NCBI RefSeq assembly: GCF_025685425.1
Contig: NZ_JAGTAS010000058.1
Span: 558,001-622,000, forward strand
DNA length: 64,000 nucleotides
Reading direction: 5' to 3'
Source: Terriglobus albidus
GTDB taxonomy: Bacteria > Acidobacteriota > Terriglobia > Terriglobales > Acidobacteriaceae
This document shows positions 44,055 to 51,650 of the stretch, piece after piece. Every line of letters starts with the position of its first letter. Position 1 is the first letter of the stretch. Position numbers and translations under genes: made by a program. A model generated the notes under the pieces. That model was not told the origin of the DNA and did not search any database. It was given only the letters and a program-made list of their open reading frames with translations.

Positions 44055-44699
44055 TTGGCCACGACCTCTCTACGTACGCTGCAGCCGCGAAAAACGCCAG
44101 TTCAGGAGCGTTCCGCGGCCACAGTCGACGCTATTTTGCAGGCAGCCATTCAGGTTTTGGTCTCTGTCGGCAAGGAACGGCTGACCACGACGCTGGTCGC
44201 CATGCGCGCGGGTGTTTCCGTGGGAACGCTTTACCAGTACTTCCCAAACAAAAGTGCGCTGCTGCAAGCCAGCCTGAAACGGCATATGCACGGTGTCGCT
44301 ACATCGGTCGACCATATCTGCAAGGAATACCGTTCCACCAGTCTGCTCACGATGGGTTCGGTGCTTATCGACGCTTATCTCAGCGCGAAGATGCGCAACG
44401 TCAAGGAGAGCGCGGCCCTCTACGCTGTCAGCTCCGACCTGGACGGTCTCGCGATCGCAAAGGCTGCCCACGCACGCGGATGCCGCGTTGTCGCCGAACT
44501 CTTCGCAACCGCAAGCGAAGGTCTCACCAAAGATCCCGAGATTGTCGCCACCATGGTGATGGCCGCGCTCAACGGAGTCTCACGGAGGCTGCTGGAAGCG
44601 AAGTCACCGGAACGCGAACACGCGCCCTTGCGTGAAGAGCTTCTTGTGCTGGTGCGTGGATATCTGCTGACGTGTATTCAGACGAAACCGGCTATATAG
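44055..44699 (+). CDS. TetR/AcrR-family transcriptional regulator
   Basis: 214 aa from a TTG at 44055 with GGAG 7 nt upstream. The N-terminal HTH is typical: RSAATVDAILQAAIQVLVSVGKERLTTTLVAMRAGVSVGTLYQYFPNKSALLQASLKRHM (about residues 19-78). The C-terminal ligand domain is helical (VSSDLDGLAIAKAAHARGCRVVAELF). Divergent from the aldo/keto reductase, which is its likely target. No clear operator palindrome was picked out in the short spacer. Confidence 0.9.
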   Translation: MATTSLRTLQPRKTPVQERSAATVDAILQAAIQVLVSVGKERLTTTLVAMRAGVSVGTLYQYFPNKSALLQASLKRHMHGVATSVDHICKEYRSTSLLTMGSVLIDAYLSAKMRNVKESAALYAVSSDLDGLAIAKAAHARGCRVVAELFATASEGLTKDPEIVATMVMAALNGVSRRLLEAKSPEREHAPLREELLVLVRGYLLTCIQTKPAI

Positions 44700-44770
44700 A
44701 ACTTACCGATATATTGGGTGCTCCATCCATCGCATCACGACGGGTGGGATTTTTGGCTCTAACAAATGCA

Positions 44771-44899
44771 TGGGCAGAGAAGCAGATTTCTTTGCTCCCT
44801 CCGGTCGCTACGAAATGACAAACAAAAAGGCGGTCGTGCACAGCGCGATACCCCACTCTTCGCGATAAACCGCGAAGAGTGGGGTATCGGGAGTGTTCA
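44771..44899. repeat. Family E repeat (half) with a perfect 18-bp hairpin
   Basis: AGAGAAGCAGATTTC and CGCTACGAAATGACAAA mark a half copy of the family E element. Next to it, GATACCCCACTCTTCGCG (44847-44864) and its exact inverse (44871-44888) form a perfect 18-bp stem with a 6-nt loop, 35 bp beyond the aroDE stop codon. No T-run follows, so terminator function is uncertain. A degenerate version of the same hairpin lies inside the element at 6988-7163. Confidence 0.85.
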
Positions 44900-44922
44900 C
44901 CCACTGGATTTGTCGATCTGCC

Positions 44923-46863
44923 CTATTTCTTTTTCGCGGCTTTTGTTGGAGCTTTCGCTACAGCCTTCTTCGCGCTCTTCGATGCAGCTTTTGCAGGCGC
45001 CGGCTTAGTTACTGCTTTCTTCACAGGAGCTTTCGCAACGACCTTCGCGGGCGTTTTCGCAGCAGGCTTTGTCGGCACTGTCTTCACCGCACTCTTCTTG
45101 ACCGCCATCGGAGCCTTCTTCTCAGGAGCCTTTTCTTTGACCGGCGCAGCTGTCGCCACGGGTTTCTTGATGACGGGAGCCGTCACCGAAGCTTTGACCG
45201 GCGGCGCCTTCGCCGGTTCCGGCTTATGTTCCGGCTTATGCTCCGCTTTCACCACTGCAGGCTTCGGCGCTTCCACATGTTTCGCCTCGTCCTTCGTAAC
45301 AGCCGACGCCTGAGCCTCTGCTTGCAGCTGCTTCAGGGCATGCACCACAACACGCAACATCTCTTCCTCCGGAGCCGGCTTGCCTGTCCAGATCTCGAAC
45401 TGCCGTGCGCCCTGGTGAACGAACATCTCCACACCCGTGATGACCGGAATACCTTTCTCCCGCGCCATACGCAGGAAAGGTGTCTCGACCGGGTTGTAGA
45501 CCAGGTCAAAGACCAGATCCGCATGCATCTCGTTGGGCTCGAGGATATGGGTCAGCTTGTTGCCCTTCATCCCCGCGGGAGTGGAATTGATGATCAGATC
45601 GAAGTGCGTCTTACCGATCAGCTCGCGTTTGATGGTCTTCGCTCCGGCCTGCTTGGCCAGCTTCTGGGCTGTCTCCACCGTGCGGTTGTAGATGGTGACA
45701 TCCGCACCCTTCTCCTTCAGGCCGAAGACTGCGGCACGTGAAGCCCCACCGGCGCCCAGCACCAGCACTTTGAGCCCGCGGATGGACCGGCGACGCTCAA
45801 TAGGGCCGACGATACCGCCGACATCCGTATTGAAGCCATAGAGCTTTCCATCCTGGGCACGCACGATGGTATTCACCGCACCAATCTTGGCCGAGAGCGG
45901 ATCGGTCCGCTCCAGGTGTTCCAGGATCTCCTGCTTCAACGGCATCGTTACTGAGAGCCCGTGAATCGGGACCGCCTGCACGACCTTCAACAGATCGGTG
46001 AGCTTGGACGTCTGCAGCGCCAGGTAGACCGCGTTGACCGTTTCTCGGCGGAAGGCGGTATTCAGCATCAGCGGCGAGAGTGATGACCGCACCGGATTTC
46101 CGGCGACACCGTAGATCTTGGTTCCTGCGGCAATGTGGTCGATCCGGTAATTCTCCACCAGGGCGCGCGCAGGAATCTGACCGGGAGCAGTCGCGTCTTC
46201 TACACTCGAGGCGGCGAAGGTAAACGCTGATCCGGCACGTACACCGAGCACGCGGGAGATGACACCGTACTCTCCCATCGAGATGCCGATGACATTTCCT
46301 GCCTCACCGTACTTCTCGAGAAAGGCAAAGAGCGTCAGGTTATCCGCGAGCGAACGTGCCGTCGGCACAACCTTGATAAAATCCGGCTGGAACTTCTGGA
46401 TCCGTTCATAGACAGCATCCAGGTCACGGGTCGCTTCAAAGTCGTGATAGCTGATGATGATCGCCGCACCCGCGGCCCGCAGCTTGTCCAGGTCGGCATG
46501 CTTCATCGCCTCAGCCGACTCGATCTCAAGATCGATTAACTGGCTTCCGGCGGCCGCTGCCTTCGCCAGGATCTCCGCCTCGTCCGAGAGACTTCCTGTA
46601 AATCCGCCGCCATTCGGTTTCCGGCGGCAGGTGGTAATCGCCGTCACCAGCGGATTTGCTTCCAGAAATTCCTTCAGGCGCGGCAGTGCAGCCGCCGGAT
46701 TCGGCAGTGAATCCAGCCGGAACTCCAGAAACATATGCTCCGGAGCCGCAGCTTCAGCCTTTTGAAAAAGCTCGGCCGGGCTTGCACCCTGCAGGGCAAC
46801 GCAGACACGGCCAAGACGCGAACGCAGCGACTGCAGGGCGAGGTTCGGTGAGGAAGAAGTCAT
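44923..46863 (-). CDS. aroDE: 3-dehydroquinate dehydratase/shikimate dehydrogenase fusion with histone H1-like tail
   Basis: 646 aa from the ATG at 46863 (MTSSSPNLALQSLRSRLGRV); the frame continues upstream into a family A repeat. Residues about 15-230 are type I dehydroquinate dehydratase (FLEFRLDSLPNP, IISYHDFEAT with the catalytic His, FIKVVPTARS with the Schiff-base Lys). Residues about 235-513 are shikimate dehydrogenase (VYGVAGNPVRSSLSPLMLN, SVTMPLKQEI, GAVNTIVR, GFNTDVGG, LGAGGASRAAVFGL). These are shikimate pathway steps 3 and 4. Residues 514-646 are an Ala/Lys/Pro-rich tail ending KAPTKAAKKK, like histone H1 or AlgP tails; this part is unusual and may bind nucleic acid or polyanions. 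Confidence 0.95.
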   Translation of the reverse strand: MTSSSPNLALQSLRSRLGRVCVALQGASPAELFQKAEAAAPEHMFLEFRLDSLPNPAAALPRLKEFLEANPLVTAITTCRRKPNGGGFTGSLSDEAEILAKAAAAGSQLIDLEIESAEAMKHADLDKLRAAGAAIIISYHDFEATRDLDAVYERIQKFQPDFIKVVPTARSLADNLTLFAFLEKYGEAGNVIGISMGEYGVISRVLGVRAGSAFTFAASSVEDATAPGQIPARALVENYRIDHIAAGTKIYGVAGNPVRSSLSPLMLNTAFRRETVNAVYLALQTSKLTDLLKVVQAVPIHGLSVTMPLKQEILEHLERTDPLSAKIGAVNTIVRAQDGKLYGFNTDVGGIVGPIERRRSIRGLKVLVLGAGGASRAAVFGLKEKGADVTIYNRTVETAQKLAKQAGAKTIKRELIGKTHFDLIINSTPAGMKGNKLTHILEPNEMHADLVFDLVYNPVETPFLRMAREKGIPVITGVEMFVHQGARQFEIWTGKPAPEEEMLRVVVHALKQLQAEAQASAVTKDEAKHVEAPKPAVVKAEHKPEHKPEPAKAPPVKASVTAPVIKKPVATAAPVKEKAPEKKAPMAVKKSAVKTVPTKPAAKTPAKVVAKAPVKKAVTKPAPAKAASKSAKKAVAKAPTKAAKKK

Positions 46864-46983
46864 TTTTCTAATCGCGCGTATAGTATCGTCGCTGGGCTTT
46901 GGATGCAAGCCACTGATGCACAGACTCTTATTCCGCCCTTCCACAAACTCCAACCGCTCCGGATTTCCGCATAAAATGCGCTT

Positions 46984-47096
46984 AGAGCATTTTCCCTGTT
47001 GCTTGGTATTCCGGAAGGGCTTTGAAGCGGCGTTTTCGTTGCGGAAAACGCCCATAGATGCGAAAGCCCTACTCTCCACCTACAGGGAAATACTCC
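46984..47096 (+). repeat. Dispersed inverted repeat, family A copy 6
   Basis: 113 bp, left end TAGAGCATTTTCCCTG, stem GGCGTTTTCG/CGGAAAACGCC, right end CTACAGGGAAATACTCC (degenerate). It lies between the divergent aroDE and sigma-54 activator genes and creates false upstream starts for both. Confidence 0.88.
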
Positions 47097-47111
47097 AGCA
47101 CTCCGTTCGTC

Positions 47112-48506
47112 ATGAGCCAGACATTGCCAATTCGCGTGGCCGCCATCCTGGCGTCTCAGGCCGCGTCAGCCGCGATACAGCACGCTCTGCTGCCTCCTGA
47201 GTTCACACTTGCGCTTATCGACTCCGAACATTGGCGCGGCATACAGACAAATGCTGTTCTGGTCGAGGTTGAAGACGATCTCTCCCTGCTCCGCAACATC
47301 TGCGACGAGGTAACAGGAACACCCATCATCGTCCTGCTGCGTTCCGCACGCGCCGACCTCGCCTTTGCCGCATCCAAGGCAGGCGCGCGGGAACTCATCA
47401 CCCTTCCCGCCGGCCCGGACGAGATACGCCAAAGTCTCCGCAATCTTCTGACCACCCAACCCAGGACCCCGGAACCTCAAGGCCTGCCAGTACTCTTCGG
47501 CAATCACCCCCGCATGTCGGAGATTCGCGACACCATCTCGAAGGTAGCCACGACCAGCGCCACTGTACTTATTCGGGGCGAGAGCGGTGTAGGAAAAGAT
47601 GTCGTCGCACGCATGATCTACGAACAGTCGCGCCGCTCTGGCAAACCCTTCGTCAAGGTTAACTGCGCCGCGATTCCTGACGACCTGCTCGAGAGCGAGC
47701 TCTTCGGCTATGAGGCAGGCGCCTTCACCGGAGCCACACGCAGCAAACCAGGCCGCTTCGAGATGGCGCACACCGGCACGCTGTTCCTGGACGAGATCGG
47801 TGAGATGCAGCCGGCTCTGCAGGCCAAGCTGCTACATGTCCTGCAGGATGGAGCCTTCTCACGCCTCGGAGCCAAGCAGGACGTCGCGGTAGATGTCCGG
47901 GTCCTCTGCGCCACCAATAAGCTGCTGGAGCAGAGGGTTACGGAAGGACTCTTCCGCGAAGACCTCTTCTATCGCATCAACGTCGTCACCGTACACATTC
48001 CGCCACTGCGCGAACGCCGCGACGAAATCGGGCCGCTCATCCGCCACTTTCTCGATAAATACGCCGCCATTTATGGCCGCGAGCAGGCCTTCTTCTCCCA
48101 GGAAGCCATGACCGCCCTGCTGACCTACTCCTGGCCCGGCAATATTCGCGAGCTCGAAAACCTGTGCAAACGATTCGTGATCGTCGGCGGCGAAACCCAG
48201 ATCCTGCGCGAACTCACCTCCCGTAACCAACACGCGACCACTGCGGCGCCGGCAACAACTCCTGCGCCACCTGTACACACTCCGGAACAGGCCAATGTCC
48301 GCCAGCCGGCCAGTACCAACTTGCTTGAGGTCGGAAAACGAGCAGCTTGGCAGGCAGAGCGCCGGTTGATTCTGGAGACCCTTGAAGCTGTCCGCTGGAA
48401 CCGAAAGCTGGCCGCACAACAGTTGGGGATCAGTTACCGGTCATTGCGAAGCAAGATTGAACAGATCGATCGTGACGAGACAACAAAGCGGCATCTCATA
48501 GCCTAA
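47112..48506 (+). CDS. Sigma-54-dependent transcriptional activator (bEBP) with non-canonical receiver
   Basis: 464 aa from the ATG at 47112 (MSQTLPIRVAAILASQ); an ATG at 47058 is inside a repeat. Residues about 7-117 resemble a receiver but lack a clear phospho-acceptor Asp (AVLVEVEDD where LLLD would be expected), as in FleQ-type activators. The AAA+ domain (about 128-365) is complete: Walker A GESGVGKD (156-163), the sigma-54 contact GAFTGA (203-208), Walker B LFLDEIGEM, and R-finger region LREDLFYRINV-like. A Fis-type HTH ends the protein (LAAQQLGISYRSLRSKIEQ). A palindrome and a sigma-54 promoter follow directly downstream. Confidence 0.95.
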   Translation: MSQTLPIRVAAILASQAASAAIQHALLPPEFTLALIDSEHWRGIQTNAVLVEVEDDLSLLRNICDEVTGTPIIVLLRSARADLAFAASKAGARELITLPAGPDEIRQSLRNLLTTQPRTPEPQGLPVLFGNHPRMSEIRDTISKVATTSATVLIRGESGVGKDVVARMIYEQSRRSGKPFVKVNCAAIPDDLLESELFGYEAGAFTGATRSKPGRFEMAHTGTLFLDEIGEMQPALQAKLLHVLQDGAFSRLGAKQDVAVDVRVLCATNKLLEQRVTEGLFREDLFYRINVVTVHIPPLRERRDEIGPLIRHFLDKYAAIYGREQAFFSQEAMTALLTYSWPGNIRELENLCKRFVIVGGETQILRELTSRNQHATTAAPATTPAPPVHTPEQANVRQPASTNLLEVGKRAAWQAERRLILETLEAVRWNRKLAAQQLGISYRSLRSKIEQIDRDETTKRHLIA

Positions 48507-48509
48507 ATG

Positions 48510-48525
48510 TGGCAAATCTTTGCCA
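48510..48525. promoter_or_regulatory. Candidate enhancer (UAS) for the sigma-54 activator
   Basis: Perfect 16-bp palindrome TGGCAAATCTTTGCCA, 4 bp after the activator stop codon and centred about 95 bp upstream of the start site predicted from the downstream -24/-12 promoter. That is the normal distance for an activator dimer site. A second shorter palindrome GCCCA-N3-TGGGC lies at 48535-48547. Confidence 0.5.
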
Positions 48526-48585
48526 TCAAATAATGCCCACCTTGGGCTAAGATTGAAATAACAGCACTTATCCTGTGGAAAATAG

Positions 48586-48601
48586 TGGCATGCTTATTGC
48601 T
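48586..48601 (+). promoter_or_regulatory. Sigma-54 (-24/-12) promoter
   Basis: TGGCATGCTTATTGCT matches the consensus TGGCAYRNNNNTTGCW at every defined position, with GG and GC separated by exactly 10 nt. The predicted transcription start is near 48612. The adjacent sigma-54 activator gene and upstream palindrome support it. Confidence 0.7.
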
Positions 48602-48611
48602 GCTACAAAGG

Positions 48612-48752
48612 TTAAGTTCAGAGGCAAATTCAAAGTAGTCCCACCTGATGCAGTGAAATCCTAGCTTTTTGTCCCTTGCGGACACACATCTTCTACTCAC
48701 TTCCTATACCCCTCCCTCACTGCCTCTCAAGACCCTCCGGAAGGAGGGTCTT
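48612..48752 (+). ncRNA. Candidate sigma-54-driven small RNA or structured leader
   Basis: From the predicted start near 48612 the transcript would run about 140 nt to a very stable hairpin, AAGACCCTCC / GGAGGGTCTT (48729-48752) with a GGAA loop. A second small stem GTCC-N5-GGAC lies near 48670. No plausible small ORF was seen. After the hairpin comes TTCCACTTT, not a strong T-run, so termination is uncertain. The alternative is a structured 5' leader of pgeF, whose ATG is 20 nt beyond the hairpin. Confidence 0.35.
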
Positions 48753-48771
48753 CCACTTTAAGATCAATTCC

Positions 48772-49545
48772 ATGGGTATCCTGCGGGCGTGGGACTTCGA
48801 TTGGTTATGGCATGGATTCAGCACCCGGCTGGGAGGCGTCTCCAACGTTTACGGGCGCTCTGGAGATCTGAATCTCGGTTGGACGAAGGAAGATGCTGAT
48901 GTCTCCGTCTCCGAAAACCGGCGTCGCTTTGCCTTTACAGTCACGCAGGAGCCCGGGGTAGCTCCGATCCTGACGCGCCAGACGCATGGCGTCGTCATCA
49001 ATCGGGTGCACTCCGGCTTGCTGCCTCTGGAGACAGCGGAAGGCAGAGCCGTTCTGGAAGGCGATGGCTTAATTACCAACGAGCCAGGCATGCTGATCGG
49101 CGTACAGACAGCGGATTGCATTCCAGTCATCCTGGCGGATCCGGTCAACCGGGCCGTAGGTGTCTTTCATGCCGGATGGCGAGGCACGGTTGCCGGCATC
49201 GTCGAGGCCGGGGTTCAGCGCATGCACACTGAGTTCGGCTCGCAACCGGCGGAGATGCTGGCCGCTATCGGACCTGGAATCGGCCCCTGCTGCTTCGAAG
49301 TCGGTAACGAGGTCCGCGATACCTTCCGCGATAGCTGGCCATACGCCGAGGTGCTCTTCCATGGCCGCAATGTCGATCTTTGGCAGGCAAATCAACGCCA
49401 GCTCATTGACTCCGGCCTCCACGCTGAGAACATCACCGTCCTCAGAGAATGCACTGCTCACCAGACAGACCGCTTCTTCTCATACCGTGCCGAAAAGGGT
49501 GTGACCGGACGCATGATCTCGGCTGCAGGTATCAGGCCCCGCTAA
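48772..49545 (+). CDS. pgeF: Peptidoglycan editing factor / multicopper polyphenol oxidase family (YfiH)
   Basis: 257 aa from the ATG at 48772 (MGILRAWDFDWLWHGFSTRLGG). Family motifs: LTRQTHGVVIN, VQTADCIPVILADP with the metal-binding Cys, FHAGWRGTVAGIVEAGV with the metal His, and AIGPGIGPCCFEVGNEV. These form the His-Cys-His zinc/copper site of the DUF152 fold. Members act as purine nucleoside phosphorylases or adenosine deaminases, and in E. coli YfiH prevents misincorporation during muropeptide synthesis. The ribosome site is weak; the best AAGGAGG nearby is buried in the upstream hairpin. Confidence 0.92.
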   Translation: MGILRAWDFDWLWHGFSTRLGGVSNVYGRSGDLNLGWTKEDADVSVSENRRRFAFTVTQEPGVAPILTRQTHGVVINRVHSGLLPLETAEGRAVLEGDGLITNEPGMLIGVQTADCIPVILADPVNRAVGVFHAGWRGTVAGIVEAGVQRMHTEFGSQPAEMLAAIGPGIGPCCFEVGNEVRDTFRDSWPYAEVLFHGRNVDLWQANQRQLIDSGLHAENITVLRECTAHQTDRFFSYRAEKGVTGRMISAAGIRPR

Positions 49546-49653
49546 GAGACGCTTCCCTACAGGTCAGCTTTCACTGAAGCCGAAGCGTGCTCGATCTCCC
49601 TGGTAGCTTCGCGGACTCGGGTAAGGGCTTTTGTAGCCGCATATATTTTCCGG

Positions 49654-49687
49654 TTGACATGGGAAACGCGTAACCGTAGAGTTACGC
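49654..49687 (+). promoter_or_regulatory. arsR-type promoter and operator
   Basis: A -35 TTGACA (49654-49659) is followed by the inverted repeat GCGTAAC-N6-GTTACGC (49668-49674 and 49681-49687), which covers the expected -10 region and ends 5 bp before the ArsR start codon. This position suits autorepression. Confidence 0.7.
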
Positions 49688-49691
49688 ATCA

Positions 49692-50108
49692 ATGGGAAAC
49701 CGATCGGTTACATATTCTCCTGCAGCCTCATTTCAGGCCATTGCTGATCCGACCCGGCGAGCCGTGCTCGATCTCTTGCGAGAGGGCAGAAAGCCGGCCG
49801 GAGCCATCGCCGATGCCTTCCCCGTCTCCCGCCCCGCCATCTCCAAGCATCTTCGTCTGCTTCGGCATGCGCACCTGGTGCGGGAGACGCGGGAAGGCCG
49901 TAATCGGATCTATGAACTCAACCCTGAACCTCTACGCGCGGTCGAAAGCTGGCTTGAGAAATATCGCGTCTTCTGGACGCAGAGTCTCGGCAACCTGAAG
50001 ACGATGATCGAGACGGAGTTCGCGGTACCTAATACCGCCGAAACGGGGCATCGCAGTACACGTCCCAGAACAGAAAGTCCCAGAACCAGAAATAAGAAGG
50101 GAGAGTAA
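49692..50108 (+). CDS. ArsR-family transcriptional repressor
   Basis: 138 aa. Winged HTH: SFQAIADPTRRAVLDLLREGRKPAGAIADAFPVSRPAISKHLRLLRHAHLVRETREGRNRIYELNPEPL (residues about 13-80). No metal-binding Cys motif (ELCVCDL) is present, so it belongs to the ArsR group paired with AHSA1/SRPBCC proteins rather than a metal sensor. The C-terminal tail after residue 110 is polar and Arg/Thr-rich. It is followed after 4 bp by the AHSA1 gene and lies behind an operator-like inverted repeat. Confidence 0.92.
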   Translation: MGNRSVTYSPAASFQAIADPTRRAVLDLLREGRKPAGAIADAFPVSRPAISKHLRLLRHAHLVRETREGRNRIYELNPEPLRAVESWLEKYRVFWTQSLGNLKTMIETEFAVPNTAETGHRSTRPRTESPRTRNKKGE

Positions 50109-50112
50109 GCAG

Positions 50113-50592
50113 ATGACAGAAACAGCAATCAGCGATTCCATCGAACTCGAGATCTTTATCGCAGCTCCGGCCGACAGAATCTTTCAAGCCCTAACCGATC
50201 CGGCCAAAGTGCCTCTGTGGTGGGGGGCTCCGGCTCAATACCGCGTCACATCGTGGACCGGAGAGATTCGTCCCGGCGGCCAATGGCGCAGCGAAGGAGC
50301 AGGAGCCGACGGTACGGCATTCCATGTCGGTGGAGAATACCTGGAGGTCGCCCCTCCCCATCTCCTGATACACACCTGGAAGCCGAGTTGGGACGGGGAA
50401 CGGCCGACACTCGTACGCTTCGACCTGCTCTCACAGAACGGCGGAACGCTGGTTAAAGTCTGTCACTCTGCATTCGCTGACGCCAATGCAGCCCGTGAGT
50501 CGCATGCCCAGGGATGGTTGCGGGTACTCGGCTGGATGCAGGCCTTCGTAGAAAGAAACGAGACCATCGATAACCGAGAGAAGGCCCAATGA
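50113..50592 (+). CDS. SRPBCC protein, AHSA1-like
   Basis: 159 aa helix-grip fold: IELEIFIAAPADRIFQALTDPAKVPLWWG at the N-terminus, GEIRPGGQWRSEG, GEYLEVAPPHLLIHTWKPSW, and the C-terminal helix SHAQGWLRVLGWMQAFVE. These are the standard landmarks of the activator-of-Hsp90-ATPase-like family. In bacteria such proteins are commonly paired with an ArsR repressor, as here; the bound ligand is unknown. It overlaps the following membrane gene by 4 nt (ATGA). Confidence 0.9.
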   Translation: MTETAISDSIELEIFIAAPADRIFQALTDPAKVPLWWGAPAQYRVTSWTGEIRPGGQWRSEGAGADGTAFHVGGEYLEVAPPHLLIHTWKPSWDGERPTLVRFDLLSQNGGTLVKVCHSAFADANAARESHAQGWLRVLGWMQAFVERNETIDNREKAQ

Positions 50593-51002
50593 AAGCGATA
50601 TGGTGGTACCGCATCTCTTCCCTGTTGCTCATCCTCTTCGCCACCGGCCATACCCTGGGTTTCCGGAGGACAGACGCGTGGCCGGACGCAGTGAAACCGG
50701 TCGTGGCCGGGATGCGGACCGTGTACTTCCCGGCGAACGGCTTTCTTCGAAGCTATTGGGACTTCTACGTTGGCTTTGGCCTGTTCGTCACCGTAATGAT
50801 GCTGTTCGCTGCCCTGGTGGCATGGCAGATGGCAGGTCTGCCCCAGGAGATGCTCTCCCGATTCGGACTGGTTCGCTGGGGCTTGGCAATCGCGTTTGCC
50901 ATCATTACCGCAATGACCTGGCGCTACTTCTTTCTGACGCCGCTGATCTTTTCCATTGCGACGACGGCGACCCTTACCGTGGCTGCGATGCTGCGAAGGT
51001 AA
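50589..51002 (+). CDS. Four-span membrane protein of the ArsR-AHSA1 operon
   Basis: 137 aa with spans at about residues 6-22, 60-82, 92-110 and 115-133. A conserved periplasmic loop has TDAWPDAVKPVVAGMRTVYFPANGFLRSYWDFYVGFGLF. Similar small proteins (LIC_13387-like) have no known function. The ATGA overlap with the AHSA1 gene makes translational coupling likely, so the three genes form one operon under the ArsR repressor. Confidence 0.82.
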   Translation: MKAIWWYRISSLLLILFATGHTLGFRRTDAWPDAVKPVVAGMRTVYFPANGFLRSYWDFYVGFGLFVTVMMLFAALVAWQMAGLPQEMLSRFGLVRWGLAIAFAIITAMTWRYFFLTPLIFSIATTATLTVAAMLRR

Positions 51003-51378
51003 CCATCAGGTGGGCGGGCTTTCTTGTCGAACTCCAGAACAGAGGCAGGACCAGATGCCATTCCGCCCTCTGTACGACAGGACGCGGAGCGGCTCAGGTC
51101 GGGAAGCGAGGACTTCCGGGGGTTAAAGAAAAGGTTAACGGCGAAGGGCGGCCCCATCCCCTGTTAAGGCCTTCAGGCCCTAGGTCCATGATTTTTATGA
51201 GGAAACGGGGGGCGGGGCAGACTAATTTCTGTTAGCAAAGGTGTTGCGCTTGACATTGATTCTTGTGGTACGCTACAGGCAATCGTTTGAAACAGATTGG
51301 TCTGAAGCAAAGGTATCCCTCTGCCGAACCCCATTTGGATTCAGCGTCAAAACTCTATCCGCACAAGGAATTTGCAAC
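51003..51378 (+). other. Spacer with cold-shock promoter and long 5' leader
   Basis: 376 bp without a gene. The first ~230 bp hold diffuse spacer sequence (AAGAAAAGGTTAACGGCGAA and CCTTCAGGCCCTAGG stretches). TTGACA at 51250-51255 with a plausible GCTACA about 16 bp later forms a promoter. This would leave an untranslated leader near 95 nt in front of the cold-shock start, as usual for csp genes. Confidence 0.6.
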
Positions 51379-51579
51379 ATGGAACAGGGAACAGTGAAGT
51401 GGTTTAACGACGCCAAGGGGTTTGGCTTCATCAGCCGCGAGAATGGTGAGGATGTGTTCGTACACTACTCCGCCATCAATACGACCGGCTTCAAGAGCCT
51501 GCAGGAAGGCCAGGCGGTTCAGTTCAACGTCGTCAAGGGACCGAAGGGCTGGCAGGCGAGCGACGTGCAGCCCCTGTAA
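51379..51579 (+). CDS. csp: Cold-shock protein
   Basis: 66 aa single-stranded nucleic-acid-binding OB fold. RNP1 KGFGFI and RNP2 DVFVHY are both present ([20 protein letters not shown] and [21 protein letters not shown]). It acts as an RNA chaperone. The frame opens further upstream at 51241, but the family starts at [10 protein letters not shown] long leader and a perfect bidirectional terminator frame the gene. Confidence 0.97.
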   Translation: MEQGTVKWFNDAKGFGFISRENGEDVFVHYSAINTTGFKSLQEGQAVQFNVVKGPKGWQASDVQPL

Positions 51580-51613
51580 GCACGATCTGCAACACCTTTC
51601 GAGGACAGGATGT

Positions 51614-51650
51614 AAAGCAAAACGGCAGCCTATGGCTGCCGTTTTGCTTT
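51614..51650. terminator. Bidirectional terminator after the cold-shock gene
   Basis: Perfect 17-bp stem AAAGCAAAACGGCAGCC and its inverse around a TAT loop; A- and T-rich arms serve both directions. The stop codon of the convergent gene (51649) lies in the right arm. Confidence 0.93.

Noticed and set aside
48510-48525. TGGCAAATCTTTGCCA as a sigma-54 promoter itself
   Set aside because: GG and GC are separated by 9 nt instead of the required 10; the site at 48586-48601 fits exactly.
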